DNA from: Crocosphaera chwakensis CCY0110
GTDB taxonomy: Bacteria > Cyanobacteriota > Cyanobacteriia > Cyanobacteriales > Microcystaceae
Direction of reading: 5' to 3'
DNA length: 64,000 nt
NCBI RefSeq assembly: GCF_000169335.1
Contig: NZ_AAXW01000001.1
Location: 1-64,000 of the forward strand
Both the position numbers and the translations under genes were made by a program. Shown in pieces: positions 52,058 through 61,735 of the stretch. The stretch's first letter is position 1. Each line of letters opens with the position of its first letter. The notes beneath the pieces were generated by a model, which was not told the origin of the DNA, ran no database searches, and saw only the letters and a list, made by a program, of their open reading frames with translations.

Positions 52058-53560
52058 CTACTTTATAATTTCCTCGACTTGTTGAGGAGAAACTAAGGTA
52101 TTCGCACACAAAATACCAGAAGCAGCAACTGCCGGAACCCCAATACCTGGTAAGGTACTATCTCCGACTCGATAAAGTCCTGAGATGGGAGTATGACAGC
52201 TAGGAAACAGACCATTTCCGGCGGGTATTGCTGGTCCATAAGTTCCTTGATAACGACGGAGAAAGCGACTATGGGTCAAAGGGGTTCCTATTAATTCTAA
52301 AACCACTCGTTGACGAATATCAGGAATAACCTTTTCTAAAGCTTTATATAAGGATTGCGATCGCTGTTTTTTCTTATGTTCATAGTCTGCATTTTTTTCC
52401 CATCCTTGATAGGGTTCTAACGTATAAGTATGAACCACATAATGACCTTCAGGGGCTAAATTTTTATCCCAAACAGAAGGAATGGAAATCATACAAGTAT
52501 TACCAGGAACGGTAATATCTTTATTACTATCATGAACCACCACATGATGACCCGTTAAATTTTCTAATCCGTCTGCTTTTATGCCTAGATGAAGGTGCAT
52601 AAAACTTTCAACAGCAGGGGTTTCTAGTTGTTCTTTTCGATAACTTTTAGGTAAATCTTCTGGATCTAAAAGGTGTTGATAGGTATCCCAAAGCGTAACA
52701 TTAGAAATAACAACAGAGGCGTTAATAATATCCCCTTTTTTGAGTTTAATTCCTGTTACTTTTCCTGATTTGATAATTATTTTATCGACATGAGAGTTAA
52801 GATATAATTCTCCTTCATATCGCTTTAATCCATTGACCAAAGCATCAACAATTGCGGCACTTCCGCCGATTGGATATTCTACGCCAGCGCGGGTTCTTTC
52901 TCCCAACATAAAGGCAATTTCTGGGGCAACAGTTCCCTTAGCTTTTAATCCTGAGAGTAAGAAACATTCAAGATCAATTAAACGACGAACCCAAGGATCT
53001 TTTACGGTATTATCCATCACACCTCCTACTGATCCGCTAATCATTCCCACTTGAAATAAACTTTTGATTAAAGAGGGAAAATAGCGACTAATTAAAACAG
53101 AAAATAATTGCCAATCTGCTCGTAAAGCAATAGTGGGAATATCTTTTAAACAGTCATAAAGTCCTAGCATTTTAGACTCGAAATTAGCTAATTCTTTAGC
53201 CCCTTGAGGAGTCACTTTTGCGACAGCTTGACGATACTTTTCTAGATCACTATAAACAGGAAATTTTTCCTCTGGAAAATGATAATGACCCAAAGGATCA
53301 TAAGGAATAACCTCTAAACTTTCCCCTAAACTATCTAATACTTGTTTTAAAGGATTAAGAGAAGGTTTTTCATTCCCCAAACCACAATAAAAAGATGGGC
53401 CAGAGTCAAAGATGAACCCTTGACGAGTGAAACTATGAGCAGCACCACCAGGGATAGAATGACTTTCAAAAATGGCAACTTTTTTCCCATATTTTGCTAA
53501 TAAAGATCCAGCAGTTAAACCACCGATGCCACTGCCAATTATAATAACATCAAAGTTCAT
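52058..53560 (-). CDS. CrtISO/phytoene-desaturase family FAD-dependent oxidoreductase
   Basis: A 500-residue flavoprotein. The dinucleotide fold begins DVIIIGSGIGGLTAGSLLA and is followed by ESHSIPGGAAHSFTRQGFIF. The C-terminal SGLYRVGDSTLPGIGVPAVA is the typical second FAD motif. The opening closely resembles cyanobacterial carotenoid isomerases (CrtISO), but other members of this clade have different roles, so I do not assign the reaction. A hydrophobic patch near 170-190 (PSLIKSLFQVGMISGSVGGV) suggests membrane contact. It could serve carotenoid synthesis, which would link to the OCP pigment, but this is not shown. Confidence 0.82.
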   Translation of the reverse strand: MNFDVIIIGSGIGGLTAGSLLAKYGKKVAIFESHSIPGGAAHSFTRQGFIFDSGPSFYCGLGNEKPSLNPLKQVLDSLGESLEVIPYDPLGHYHFPEEKFPVYSDLEKYRQAVAKVTPQGAKELANFESKMLGLYDCLKDIPTIALRADWQLFSVLISRYFPSLIKSLFQVGMISGSVGGVMDNTVKDPWVRRLIDLECFLLSGLKAKGTVAPEIAFMLGERTRAGVEYPIGGSAAIVDALVNGLKRYEGELYLNSHVDKIIIKSGKVTGIKLKKGDIINASVVISNVTLWDTYQHLLDPEDLPKSYRKEQLETPAVESFMHLHLGIKADGLENLTGHHVVVHDSNKDITVPGNTCMISIPSVWDKNLAPEGHYVVHTYTLEPYQGWEKNADYEHKKKQRSQSLYKALEKVIPDIRQRVVLELIGTPLTHSRFLRRYQGTYGPAIPAGNGLFPSCHTPISGLYRVGDSTLPGIGVPAVAASGILCANTLVSPQQVEEIIK

Positions 53561-53633
53561 TATTAAACTCTTATATCGGTTGATGGGTTTAGCTCGGCTA
53601 AACCCTTACAGACTCGTAAAATGCCACAATCAC

Positions 53634-53969
53634 TTATGACTCAGATTCAGATTTATTCTGAATTAATGCGCGATATAATCCGTAAAGAACAATCCCTAAA
53701 ATTCCTACTACGATCAAAGAGGTAACTAACTTTAAAATGCTATTGAGGATGGATAATCCTACTATCACTCCAACCACAGCAACGCCTACTTTAGCAGGGG
53801 TTTCTAACCCTTGATACCAAGCAGCAACACGAGTTAAGATCCCGTTACTATTTTCTTCATTGGGGTTAAAAGGACGGACTGGGGTGGTTTGATTATTTAT
53901 TTCCGTTTCAAGATCCTTAAATTTCTGTTCTAATTTTTCTTCCCAGTTGGGACTATTGCGATCGCTCAT
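53634..53969 (-). CDS. Small conserved membrane protein with helical hairpin
   Basis: A 111-residue protein. The N-terminal half is charged and coiled-coil-prone (WEEKLEQKFKDLETEINNQT), followed by WYQGLETPAKVGVAVVGVIV and a second hydrophobic stretch to LYRALIQNKSESES. The plan recalls thylakoid CAAD/CURT1-type proteins (soluble amphipathic part with two close helices), but no clear CAAD signature is seen, so it is left unnamed. It lies 73 bases upstream of the oxidoreductase on the same strand and may be cotranscribed with it. Confidence 0.6.
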   Translation of the reverse strand: MSDRNSPNWEEKLEQKFKDLETEINNQTTPVRPFNPNEENSNGILTRVAAWYQGLETPAKVGVAVVGVIVGLSILNSILKLVTSLIVVGILGIVLYGLYRALIQNKSESES

Positions 53970-54507
53970 AAACTAACTATCCTAATTGAGTAACCATCTA
54001 TACTATTTATGTTAATGCAATTTTGGAGTTTACGGCCAACTCTATCTAAGTCATCACTTTGCTATAACAATGCCATACAAAAGACATAAAAAAATGTAAA
54101 TCTAAAAAGTGACCATTAAATCGTTTGAATCTTTATGAAACTCACGACTATTCTTGTTAATACTGTTGTAATCGCTTTCTTCTTAACTGGTGTTGGACTT
54201 ACTTTAGATAAAATAGAAAGTGCTTCTATATCCAATCCTTTTAGAGTGAGAACAGCGCAACTTCACAAAACTAATTAATTATATTTAACCTCTTTGGATC
54301 ACTCTATTGGGGGAAGTTTCCAAGTAATATTTCAGATACATTTATAAAATATTCTGAATAACAAAGCCGAAGAGATTGGACAATGAAGAAAACAACCGAA
54401 ATCAAAAATTTTCAACTATTTATTACGACGTTTGTTTACACTTTTTCGTTGTTTCAATCTTTTCTTCCTCAAAAAAAGCTCAAGCAATAATTAATCTTTA
54501 TTGATTA
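53970..54507. other. Intergenic region with two possible small frames
   Basis: About 540 bases. The 47-codon frame at 54135-54278 is listed separately. Another 35-codon frame at 54383-54490 (MKKTTEIKNFQLFITTFVYT) is weaker. No RNA gene or operator recognised. Confidence 0.4.
54135..54278 (+). CDS. Possible small exported or membrane peptide (47 aa)
   Basis: Frame MKLTTILVNTVVIAFFLTGV continues with a short polar region ending HKTN. One helix with a basic start resembles a signal peptide or anchor. No ribosome-binding site of note. Unknown; it could be noise in an AT-rich spacer. Confidence 0.3.
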   Translation: MKLTTILVNTVVIAFFLTGVGLTLDKIESASISNPFRVRTAQLHKTN

Positions 54508-54771
54508 TTAATGGGTTTCGAGATATTTTTCTAATTTTTGTGCTAACCTCTCTACAGAAATCCGGGGAGAAAACCGAGGAATGGTTTTTTCTCCTTGGGG
54601 TAAGTGCATTCGTAAAACGGGAATTTCGTATTGATAGGACTTAAACCAATCGTCACGGGTAGTAATGTCTCGTATTTCTAACTCAAACTGTAGGGTTTCT
54701 ATTTGCTTTAATTTCCCTTCAAGTCCTTCACATAAATGACACCCTGGCTTGCTATATAAAATGAGTCGCAT
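54508..54771 (-). CDS. Glutaredoxin family protein (DUF836)
   Basis: An 87-residue thioredoxin-fold protein. The redox motif is CHLC in LILYSKPGCHLCEGLEGKLK, and the cis-proline is in YEIPVLRMHLP. It lacks the glutathione-binding signature of classic glutaredoxins, as is usual for DUF836 proteins. Its partner is not known. It is divergent from the MgtC-like gene. Confidence 0.85.
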   Translation of the reverse strand: MRLILYSKPGCHLCEGLEGKLKQIETLQFELEIRDITTRDDWFKSYQYEIPVLRMHLPQGEKTIPRFSPRISVERLAQKLEKYLETH

Positions 54772-54952
54772 ATAATTAATTAAGAAATAATAAGATAAAT
54801 TTTGATCACAAGTTTGGAGTTAACATTCTCTAAAATGAAAGGATTTGAAATCCCTAGTTTTCTATTTAGAGATTAAACTCTTTGCTCTAATCCGTTAATG
54901 TAGAAATAATTGATCCTAACAATATTGTAAATCTTGAGACGATATTTAGACA

Positions 54953-56218
54953 ATGGATTTAACCGTTGCCACTCAATTAGCGATCGCCTTAATTTTAGGC
55001 TTAATTATTGGCATAGAACGGGGCTGGAAGACCCGTGAAGACCCTGATGGTTTGGGAGATGGGGGGATTCGTAACTTTGGTTTAAGTGGGCTATTTGGGG
55101 GCATTGCTGCGGTCTTAGCGGATAAATGGGGCATCGGTATATTAGCGGTGATTTTTTTAGGTTTATCTCTCGTTATTGTCACCTCTTATGCCTTGACGGC
55201 AAAAAAATCAAAAGATTATGGGACTACTACAGAAATTGCTTTATTGATGACCTTTAGTTTAGGGGCTATGGTAGTGAGTGGTTGGATGATAGAAGCAGTA
55301 GCGATCGCTGTTATTGTAGCTTGGTTATTGGGGTTAAAAGAAGAGTTACGTCGCTATTTATTATTACTGCAACGTCGAGAGTTAATTGCTACCTTACAAT
55401 TACTATTAATTGCTTCGGTTTTTTTTCCTCTTTTACCGAATGAAAATTTAGGTCCTTGGCAAGCGATTAATCCTCGTTCCATTGGTTTATTGGTATTATT
55501 AATATCGGGTATTTCCTATTTAGGTTATTTTTCTATTCGCATTTTAGGTAATAAAGTCGGTTTATTATTAACGGGATTTTTCGGAGGAATTGCTTCATCT
55601 ACGGCTTTAACTTTAGCCTTTTCTCGTATGGCAAAAACTCGTCAAGATATTACTATTTTATTAGCTGCTGGCATTGCTTTGGCTAATGGTATGATGGCAC
55701 CGAGATTATTAATAGAAATTATGGTGGTTAATGGTAGTTTAGCTCAACAATTAATTATACCGTTAATCGTATTAGCAATTATTCCTTTAGTTTGTGCCGG
55801 TTTATTAGTTTGGCGGTTATCTCCTCCAAAATCAACCACTCCCGTTAAGCTATCAAATCCAGTAGAATTAGGTGCAGCTTTACAATATGCTGCTTTATTA
55901 GCTATTTTATCGATATTGGTTCGTGCTGCTCAAAATTGGTTCGGAGATAGCGGAGTTTATCTATTATCGGCCATTTCTGGACTGGTTGATGTGGACGCGG
56001 TTGGTATTTCTTTAGCTAAAGCTGCTAATGATACTATGGCCTCACAAGTTGCTATGATTGGGACGTTATTAGCAATAACCATGAATACCATTGTTAAAGT
56101 AGGAATGACTGCTATAATCGGGGGGAAAGTGTTAGCTTATTGGTGTGGTGGGATTCTTTTTGGTTCCCTGTCATTAAGCATCGTAATTTTCATAGCTAAT
56201 ATTTCAGTGATCAATTAA
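54953..56218 (+). CDS. MgtC/SapB family membrane protein with DUF4010 domain
   Basis: A 421-residue membrane protein with about 12 helices. The N-terminal MgtC/SapB half begins TVATQLAIALILGLIIGIER and has RNFGLSGLFGG; the C-terminal DUF4010 half has GFFGGIASSTALTLAFSRMA and ISGLVDVDAVGISLAKAAND. MgtC proteins help survival in low magnesium; the DUF4010 fusion is widespread but uncharacterised. The gene contains two HIP1-type octamers and stands alone. Confidence 0.88.
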   Translation: MDLTVATQLAIALILGLIIGIERGWKTREDPDGLGDGGIRNFGLSGLFGGIAAVLADKWGIGILAVIFLGLSLVIVTSYALTAKKSKDYGTTTEIALLMTFSLGAMVVSGWMIEAVAIAVIVAWLLGLKEELRRYLLLLQRRELIATLQLLLIASVFFPLLPNENLGPWQAINPRSIGLLVLLISGISYLGYFSIRILGNKVGLLLTGFFGGIASSTALTLAFSRMAKTRQDITILLAAGIALANGMMAPRLLIEIMVVNGSLAQQLIIPLIVLAIIPLVCAGLLVWRLSPPKSTTPVKLSNPVELGAALQYAALLAILSILVRAAQNWFGDSGVYLLSAISGLVDVDAVGISLAKAANDTMASQVAMIGTLLAITMNTIVKVGMTAIIGGKVLAYWCGGILFGSLSLSIVIFIANISVIN

Positions 56219-56360
56219 CAGTCATCAATGATCGGTTGTCAGTAAACAGCAATTAATTAATTATTTATCAACAGTAATTAATGATTAAGTAACCATAATC
56301 AGTTATTAATTATCGACCACTGGTCACTGTTCTTAGTTTATTGTTAAAATTTACATTAAT

Positions 56361-56954
56361 ATGGCTTTAAAATTCTTTCAAAAACCCGAACCAGATAATA
56401 GCGATCGCGTTCCTCCAGGACAATATTTAGCCAAAGGGTTTCCTGTTTTAACCTATGGTGATACCCCTCAAATAAGTACCGATCAATGGCAACTTAAAGT
56501 CTGGGGTTTAGTAACACCAAAAACCTTTTCTTGGTCAGATTTTATGAATTTACCTCATCATGAATTTACCAAAGATTTTCACTGTGTTACCCGTTGGTCA
56601 AAATTAGATGTTAAATGGACAGGAATTAAAATTACAGACTTTATCAACTTATTAGATATTGACCCCAAAGCAACCCATGTGATGCAACATTGTTATGGAG
56701 GTTATACCACTAATTTACCTTTAAAAGATTTTGTTTTAGACGGTAACTTTTTTGCTTTCAAACTATCAGGAGAAAACTTACCTCCCGATCATGGTGGCCC
56801 AATGCGTACCGTTATTCCTCATCTATATGCTTGGAAAAGTGCAAAATGGATTAATGGGTTAGAATTTTTGCCGAAAGATGAGTTAGGTTTCTGGGAAAAA
56901 AATGGTTATCATCGACGGGGTGATCCCTGGAAAGAAGAACGATATGGAGGGTAA
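56361..56954 (+). CDS. Sulfite-oxidase-fold molybdopterin oxidoreductase (YedY/MsrP-like)
   Basis: A 197-residue SUOX-fold protein without signal peptide. The molybdenum-binding cysteine is in TKDFHCVTRWSKLDVKWTGI (about residue 78) and HGGPMRTVIPHLYAWKSAKW closes the cofactor site. WEKNGYHRRGDPWKEERYGG is a conserved family ending. Such cytoplasmic homologues have unknown substrates. It needs molybdopterin; no moa/mob gene is near. Followed by a large glycosyltransferase fusion gene 86 bases on, possibly the same transcript. Confidence 0.9.
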   Translation: MALKFFQKPEPDNSDRVPPGQYLAKGFPVLTYGDTPQISTDQWQLKVWGLVTPKTFSWSDFMNLPHHEFTKDFHCVTRWSKLDVKWTGIKITDFINLLDIDPKATHVMQHCYGGYTTNLPLKDFVLDGNFFAFKLSGENLPPDHGGPMRTVIPHLYAWKSAKWINGLEFLPKDELGFWEKNGYHRRGDPWKEERYGG

Positions 56955-57040
56955 GTTATCAGTCATTAGTTATCAGTTATTAGTTAAATTTATTGATCGC
57001 TGGTCACTGGTTACTGTTAACTATTTTAAAAGATAAGGTC

Positions 57041-59125
57041 ATGATAAAAATAGAAAATTTGCCTTATTCTATTAGTATTGTTCTGTTTACTCGATATCCC
57101 GATCCAGGAAAAGTAAAAACCCGTTTAGCTTGGGATATTGGCGATCGCACAGCAGCAGAAATTCATCGTTATCTCATGAGTAAAATGTTGGGAATACTAC
57201 TCCGTGAGATGGATGGAATTAATATTATTGTAAATTACACTGGAGTTGATACTGTCAGCAAAATGATCGACAGTTTTGATCCTGATTTACTATCAGATAT
57301 AAAGCAACATATTAACTCTGGTGTCCTCTCTTTTATTCAACAACCCTCTTCCTCTTTTGGGGAACGAATGAATGCGATCGCTAAACAGTTAGGAAAAGTA
57401 ATAATAATTGGTTCTGATATCCCAGGGATTACTTCTAATATTTTAAATGAAGCTATCGACTGTGTAAACGGAGATGAAGCAGCGATCGCTTTAACTGCGG
57501 ATAAGGGTTACTATCTCATCGCTTTACCTTATTATAGTGATGTTTTTACTAGCATTAATTATGGTGAAGCAAATGTCTATGAACAGACATATACTTTGAT
57601 GCAAAAAAATTATGCTTCTACCTCTATTCTTAATCATACTTTAGTGGATATTGATGAGGTTAATGATCTGGAATTTCTTGGTTTAACAGACTTAATAAAA
57701 CAAAATCAAATTGAGATTTCAGTTATTATTCCTACCTTAAATGAAGTTAATTCTATTTACGAGACGTTAGTTAATTTAGTTTTAGTTAAACAGGCCAAAA
57801 TAGTAAATAATATAGAAATTTTGGTAGTAGATGGAGGAAGTAAAGATAATACATTACAACGGGTCAAAGACTTTAAAAAAGACTATCCCCATACTCTCAT
57901 ACAGTCGTTAATTATATCCTCTTTAGGTCGTGCTTTTCAGATGAACACAGGGTTAAGACATTCATCAGGAAAGTATCTTATTTTTTGTCATGCAGATACC
58001 CTATTACCATCAGAATGGGATAAAAAAATAGTTTCAATACTAAGCAACGAAAAGGTTAAATTAGCTTATTTTGACTTACAATTTCAACAAGATCATTTAG
58101 GATTAAAATGGGTTGCTTGGACAGCTAATAATATTAGGCGATCGCCTTACGGAGATCAAGTTTTTTGTTTGAGACGAGATTATTTTAAAGCAATAGGAGG
58201 TTTTGATTATCTTTCTTTGCTAGAAGATGTTACTTTGATTGATAATAAAATTGGTTATCAACAGTCTCACAGAATTCCTGAACCCGTCACTACAAATGCG
58301 CGTAAGTATAGTAATCAAAACAATGAATATAGTTACTTGTCTATTTTTAAAAACGTCAGTAAAAATTTAGCGATTATGTCAGGAACAAAACTATTAAAAT
58401 TACCGGCTTGTCAATTAAGAAAAATTCATTATGGTTCATCTCCTGACTATGAATTATTAGAAGTTGCCTTTCAAGATAAAATCTATACATTTAACTATCA
58501 TTTCCCTAAAGAATTACACCATAAACTTTTAATCTGGAAAAGAGTATATTATCGACAATTGATGAATCAATTAATCCCTAAAATTTTAAATCATTGCCAG
58601 GGTAATGATATTTTTATCGATATTAGGGCTAATGTAGGGGTTGTTAGTTGTTTACTGAGTATGGAGTTAGCTAAACATCGCATCAAAACTGATATTTTTG
58701 CCTTTGAACCTGTTTCTTATCTGTATCAACTCTTTAAAAAAAATTATGAGCTTTATATTAATGAAACAAGAAATAAAATTTATCTAGAAAATTTAGCTTT
58801 AGGAGATCAACAAGAAGAGAATAATAGTATTGAAGTTAAAGAAATAGCCTTAGATGATTATCAGTTTCCTATAAAGAAAAAAATCAGCATTATTAAAATT
58901 GACTTAAATAGCAATAAGTTAAATGTACTTAAAGGAATGATAAGCACTATTAAACAACATCAACCGATTTTAGTTTTAACTCCATCAATTTTTTTATTTC
59001 CCAATGCTCAAAGCGACACTAAAAATGATATTAACGCTATGATATACTTACTTAATAATTTAAACTACCAAGTAGATAAATTTAGTTTTATTAATTATAT
59101 TGCTTACCCTAAGCACAAGATATGA
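57041..59125 (+). CDS. Three-domain fusion: DUF2064 (GT-A) transferase, family-2 glycosyltransferase, FkbM-like domain
   Basis: The 694-residue protein begins MIKIENLPYSISIVLFTRYP; in-frame codons back to 56993 are not needed. Residues about 10-205 are a TIGR04282-type transferase (YPDPGKVKTRLAWDIG, IIGSDIPGI). Residues about 225-440 are a TIGR04283-type glycosyltransferase: VIIPTLNEVNSIYETLVNLV, VVDGGSKDNT, FCHADTLLP, GDQVFCLRRDYF. These two are normally neighbouring genes and have been linked to radical-SAM and arsenosugar-like clusters. Residues about 485-690 resemble an FkbM methyltransferase (IFIDIRANVGVVSCLLS, FAFEPVS), but Arg replaces the first Gly of the SAM loop D-x-G-A-N. Substrate unknown. 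Confidence 0.82.
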   Translation: MIKIENLPYSISIVLFTRYPDPGKVKTRLAWDIGDRTAAEIHRYLMSKMLGILLREMDGINIIVNYTGVDTVSKMIDSFDPDLLSDIKQHINSGVLSFIQQPSSSFGERMNAIAKQLGKVIIIGSDIPGITSNILNEAIDCVNGDEAAIALTADKGYYLIALPYYSDVFTSINYGEANVYEQTYTLMQKNYASTSILNHTLVDIDEVNDLEFLGLTDLIKQNQIEISVIIPTLNEVNSIYETLVNLVLVKQAKIVNNIEILVVDGGSKDNTLQRVKDFKKDYPHTLIQSLIISSLGRAFQMNTGLRHSSGKYLIFCHADTLLPSEWDKKIVSILSNEKVKLAYFDLQFQQDHLGLKWVAWTANNIRRSPYGDQVFCLRRDYFKAIGGFDYLSLLEDVTLIDNKIGYQQSHRIPEPVTTNARKYSNQNNEYSYLSIFKNVSKNLAIMSGTKLLKLPACQLRKIHYGSSPDYELLEVAFQDKIYTFNYHFPKELHHKLLIWKRVYYRQLMNQLIPKILNHCQGNDIFIDIRANVGVVSCLLSMELAKHRIKTDIFAFEPVSYLYQLFKKNYELYINETRNKIYLENLALGDQQEENNSIEVKEIALDDYQFPIKKKISIIKIDLNSNKLNVLKGMISTIKQHQPILVLTPSIFLFPNAQSDTKNDINAMIYLLNNLNYQVDKFSFINYIAYPKHKI

Positions 59126-59182
59126 GTTGAAGAGAACAGGGAAAACTAACAGGTATTAGTGTTTAATATTCAAAGTTATGTT

Positions 59183-59332
59183 ATGTCAGTGAGTCAGATA
59201 AAAAGGGACTATTATAAGCATTTTCTAGCTGATAAGTCTTATTTGTTTGATTATCCTGATTTGTTTAAGTTGCAGTTTTCTATAAATTGCTTAAGATCAA
59301 GGAATAAACTTATACTGGTTTCCAGGCTCTAA
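59183..59332 (+). CDS. Possible small protein before recN (49 aa)
   Basis: Frame MSVSQIKRDYYKHFLADKSY continues LFDYPDLFKLQFSIN and ends NKLILVSRL. No motif recognised. It may be a gene remnant in the 220-base spacer. Low support. Confidence 0.25.
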   Translation: MSVSQIKRDYYKHFLADKSYLFDYPDLFKLQFSINCLRSRNKLILVSRL

Positions 59333-59348
59333 AGGTAAAGATAACTCC

Positions 59349-61115
59349 ATGCTCTCTTTATTGCAGATTAAAAATTTTGCGTTGGTCGATCGCTTAACCC
59401 TCCCGTTTGGTCAAGGGTTGAATGTGTTGACGGGGGAAACCGGGGCCGGAAAATCAATTATCCTAGATGCGATCGACGTTGTATTAGGGGGAAAAGTTAA
59501 TAACCGTCTTATTCGTCAAGGAACTCAACACGCATCCCTAGAAGCAACCTTTGAGGGGAATACGAAGGTGTTACAGTGGTTAAAAGAGCAAGAAATTGAT
59601 CCCTTGGATGATGGGACTGTGGTATGTTTACGAGAGTTGTCCTTAACAGGAGAAACCGTGCGATCGCGTTCCCGTATCAACGGCGTTCTGGTAAACTTGC
59701 AATTAATGGGACAATTTCGTAATTTTTTGGTAGAAATCACCGCACAAGGCCAAACTGTTCAATTAATGGATGCAACCCGACAACGGGAATTATTGGATCT
59801 CTATGGGGGTAATGTTATCCTCAAACAACGAAATTTAGTGGAATCTGCTCATGAAAATTGGAAAAAAACGGAAAAAGCTCTAGAAAAGCGAAAAAAATCA
59901 GAGCAAGAACGGTTGCAACGCCTCGATTTATTGGAATATCAATTAAAAGAATTGGATGAAGCGCAATTAAGCGATCCTGATGAACTTGAACAACTTGAAC
60001 AAGAACGCGATCGCCTTTCTCATGTGGTAGAGTTGCAAAAATTAAGTTACGAAACCTATCAACTTCTCTATCAAAATGATAGTGGAGAACCAGCGATCGC
60101 TGATCGCCTGGGAGAAGCAGAAATGCTCTTGACAGATATGACAGAATATGATCGGGAAATTGAGCCATTATTAGAGATGATACAATCTGCTTTAACCCAG
60201 GTGGTAGAAGCAGGAAAAGAGATAAATGGCTACGGGGATAGACTAGAAGCCGATCCCCAGAGATTAACAGATGTAGAAGAGCGAATTAACCTAATTAAGC
60301 GTATTTGTCGCAAATATGGACCCAATTTATCAGATGCTATTAGTTTCTATGAGAAATTAAAGACAGAGTTAGATGAATTAAATGATAGTGAACAGTCCAT
60401 TGAAAAGTTAGAAGCAGAATATAATCTCGCTTACGAAAACTTAGTTAAAACCTGTCAAGAATTAACCGCATTAAGACAAAAAGCAGCTACAAAACTAGAG
60501 AAACAATTAGTCAAAGAATTAAAACCTTTGGCTATGGATAAAGTCGTGTTTGTCTGTCAAATAACCCCTTGTTCTCCTAGTATAAATGGGAGTGATAAAG
60601 TAGTATTTTATTTTAGTCCCAACCCAGGAGAAAAAATACAACCTTTATCCCGTACTGCATCAGGGGGAGAAATGAGTCGTTTTCTTTTAGCATTAAAAGC
60701 GTGTTTTGCTAAGTCAGAAAAATCCTCTAGTACCTTGATTTTTGACGAAATTGATGCCGGTGTATCGGGAAAAGTTGCCCAAGCGATCGCAGAAAAATTA
60801 CACAGTTTAAGCGAAACGTATCAAGTTTTATGTGTCACCCATCAACCGCTAGTTGCAGCAATGGCCGAAAATCATTTTCGGGTAGAAAAGCAAATTATTG
60901 AAGAACTCTCCCAACTTGAAAATGAAGAAAACGGACAATTAAGTTTACCTGAATTAAGAACAGTTGTCAGGGTGAAAGCATTAGAAAACATTCAAACTAG
61001 AAAAGAAGAATTAGCACAATTAACAGGGGGACATTCTTCAGAAGATGCAATGGAATTTGCAACATCTTTATTAGTTAAAGCAGAATCTTATCGCTTGGGA
61101 AAGCAGTCAATTTAG
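59349..61115 (+). CDS. recN: DNA repair protein RecN
   Basis: SMC-like ATPase in double-strand break repair. The 588-residue protein has Walker A in LNVLTGETGAGKSIILDAID (about residues 26-45), a long coiled-coil arm in the middle (WKKTEKALEKRKKSEQERLQ to LEEMIQ-like segments), signature SRTASGGEMSRFLLALKACF (about 430-449), Walker B STLIFDEIDAGVSGKVAQAI, and switch His in LCVTHQPLVAAMA. Length and order are standard. Two HIP1-like octamers lie inside. It is a single gene. Confidence 0.96.
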   Translation: MLSLLQIKNFALVDRLTLPFGQGLNVLTGETGAGKSIILDAIDVVLGGKVNNRLIRQGTQHASLEATFEGNTKVLQWLKEQEIDPLDDGTVVCLRELSLTGETVRSRSRINGVLVNLQLMGQFRNFLVEITAQGQTVQLMDATRQRELLDLYGGNVILKQRNLVESAHENWKKTEKALEKRKKSEQERLQRLDLLEYQLKELDEAQLSDPDELEQLEQERDRLSHVVELQKLSYETYQLLYQNDSGEPAIADRLGEAEMLLTDMTEYDREIEPLLEMIQSALTQVVEAGKEINGYGDRLEADPQRLTDVEERINLIKRICRKYGPNLSDAISFYEKLKTELDELNDSEQSIEKLEAEYNLAYENLVKTCQELTALRQKAATKLEKQLVKELKPLAMDKVVFVCQITPCSPSINGSDKVVFYFSPNPGEKIQPLSRTASGGEMSRFLLALKACFAKSEKSSSTLIFDEIDAGVSGKVAQAIAEKLHSLSETYQVLCVTHQPLVAAMAENHFRVEKQIIEELSQLENEENGQLSLPELRTVVRVKALENIQTRKEELAQLTGGHSSEDAMEFATSLLVKAESYRLGKQSI

Positions 61116-61230
61116 AACCAACAACTGATAATCAATCATTTAAACTAATTAGTAAGATACTGATTTTAACTCTAGTCATTTTAATTTCATCCTGGGCATT
61201 TTTAATACTAATAGATTAAATAATACACTT

Positions 61231-61683
61231 ATGAGTAAATCGATTTATTTTTTTAGTAAAACCAATGATTGGTATGAGTTATCGAACTTTTATACATTTG
61301 GTTTTGTTGATGATGATAACTTGTATTGGCCAACCGTAGAACATTATTTTCAAGCCATGAAATTTTCCGAGCAAAAATACCAAAAATATAGGGAAAATAT
61401 ACGTCTTGCTGAAACTCCAGGGAAAGCCAAAAAATTAGGACAAACTAGAGAAATTCCCTTAAGAAAAGACTGGGAAACTGTTAAAGAAGAAGTGATGTTA
61501 TATGCTTTAAGAAAAAAGTTCAGTCATCCTAAAATGAAAACAATCTTATTAAAAACTGAAACAAGACATCTTTACGAAAATTCTCCTTACGACTATTATT
61601 GGGGAATTGGTAAACAACATACTGGAAAAAATCGTTTAGGAGAATTATTAATGAAGGTACGAGAAGAATTATCAAATCTATAA
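61231..61683 (+). CDS. NADAR family protein (YbiA-like N-glycosidase)
   Basis: A 150-residue protein. Conserved marks are ELSNFYTFGF, YWPTVEHYFQAMKF, ETPGKAKKLGQTR, and YYWGIGKQHTGKNRLGELLM. The E. coli and plant relatives cut the N-glycosidic bond of early riboflavin intermediates that are otherwise damaging; other NADAR proteins remove ADP-ribose-type adducts. The exact substrate here is unknown. It lies 52 bases upstream of a HAD phosphatase in the same direction and could be in one operon with it. Confidence 0.9.
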   Translation: MSKSIYFFSKTNDWYELSNFYTFGFVDDDNLYWPTVEHYFQAMKFSEQKYQKYRENIRLAETPGKAKKLGQTREIPLRKDWETVKEEVMLYALRKKFSHPKMKTILLKTETRHLYENSPYDYYWGIGKQHTGKNRLGELLMKVREELSNL

Positions 61684-61735
61684 AATAGGAATTATAGTAA
61701 GAACATGAAATATTTTAATTGAGGAATTCTCTAAA

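Noticed and set aside
54383..54490. 35-codon frame after the small peptide
   Set aside because: Very short, Phe/Thr/Lys-rich and without a ribosome-binding site; not supported as a gene.
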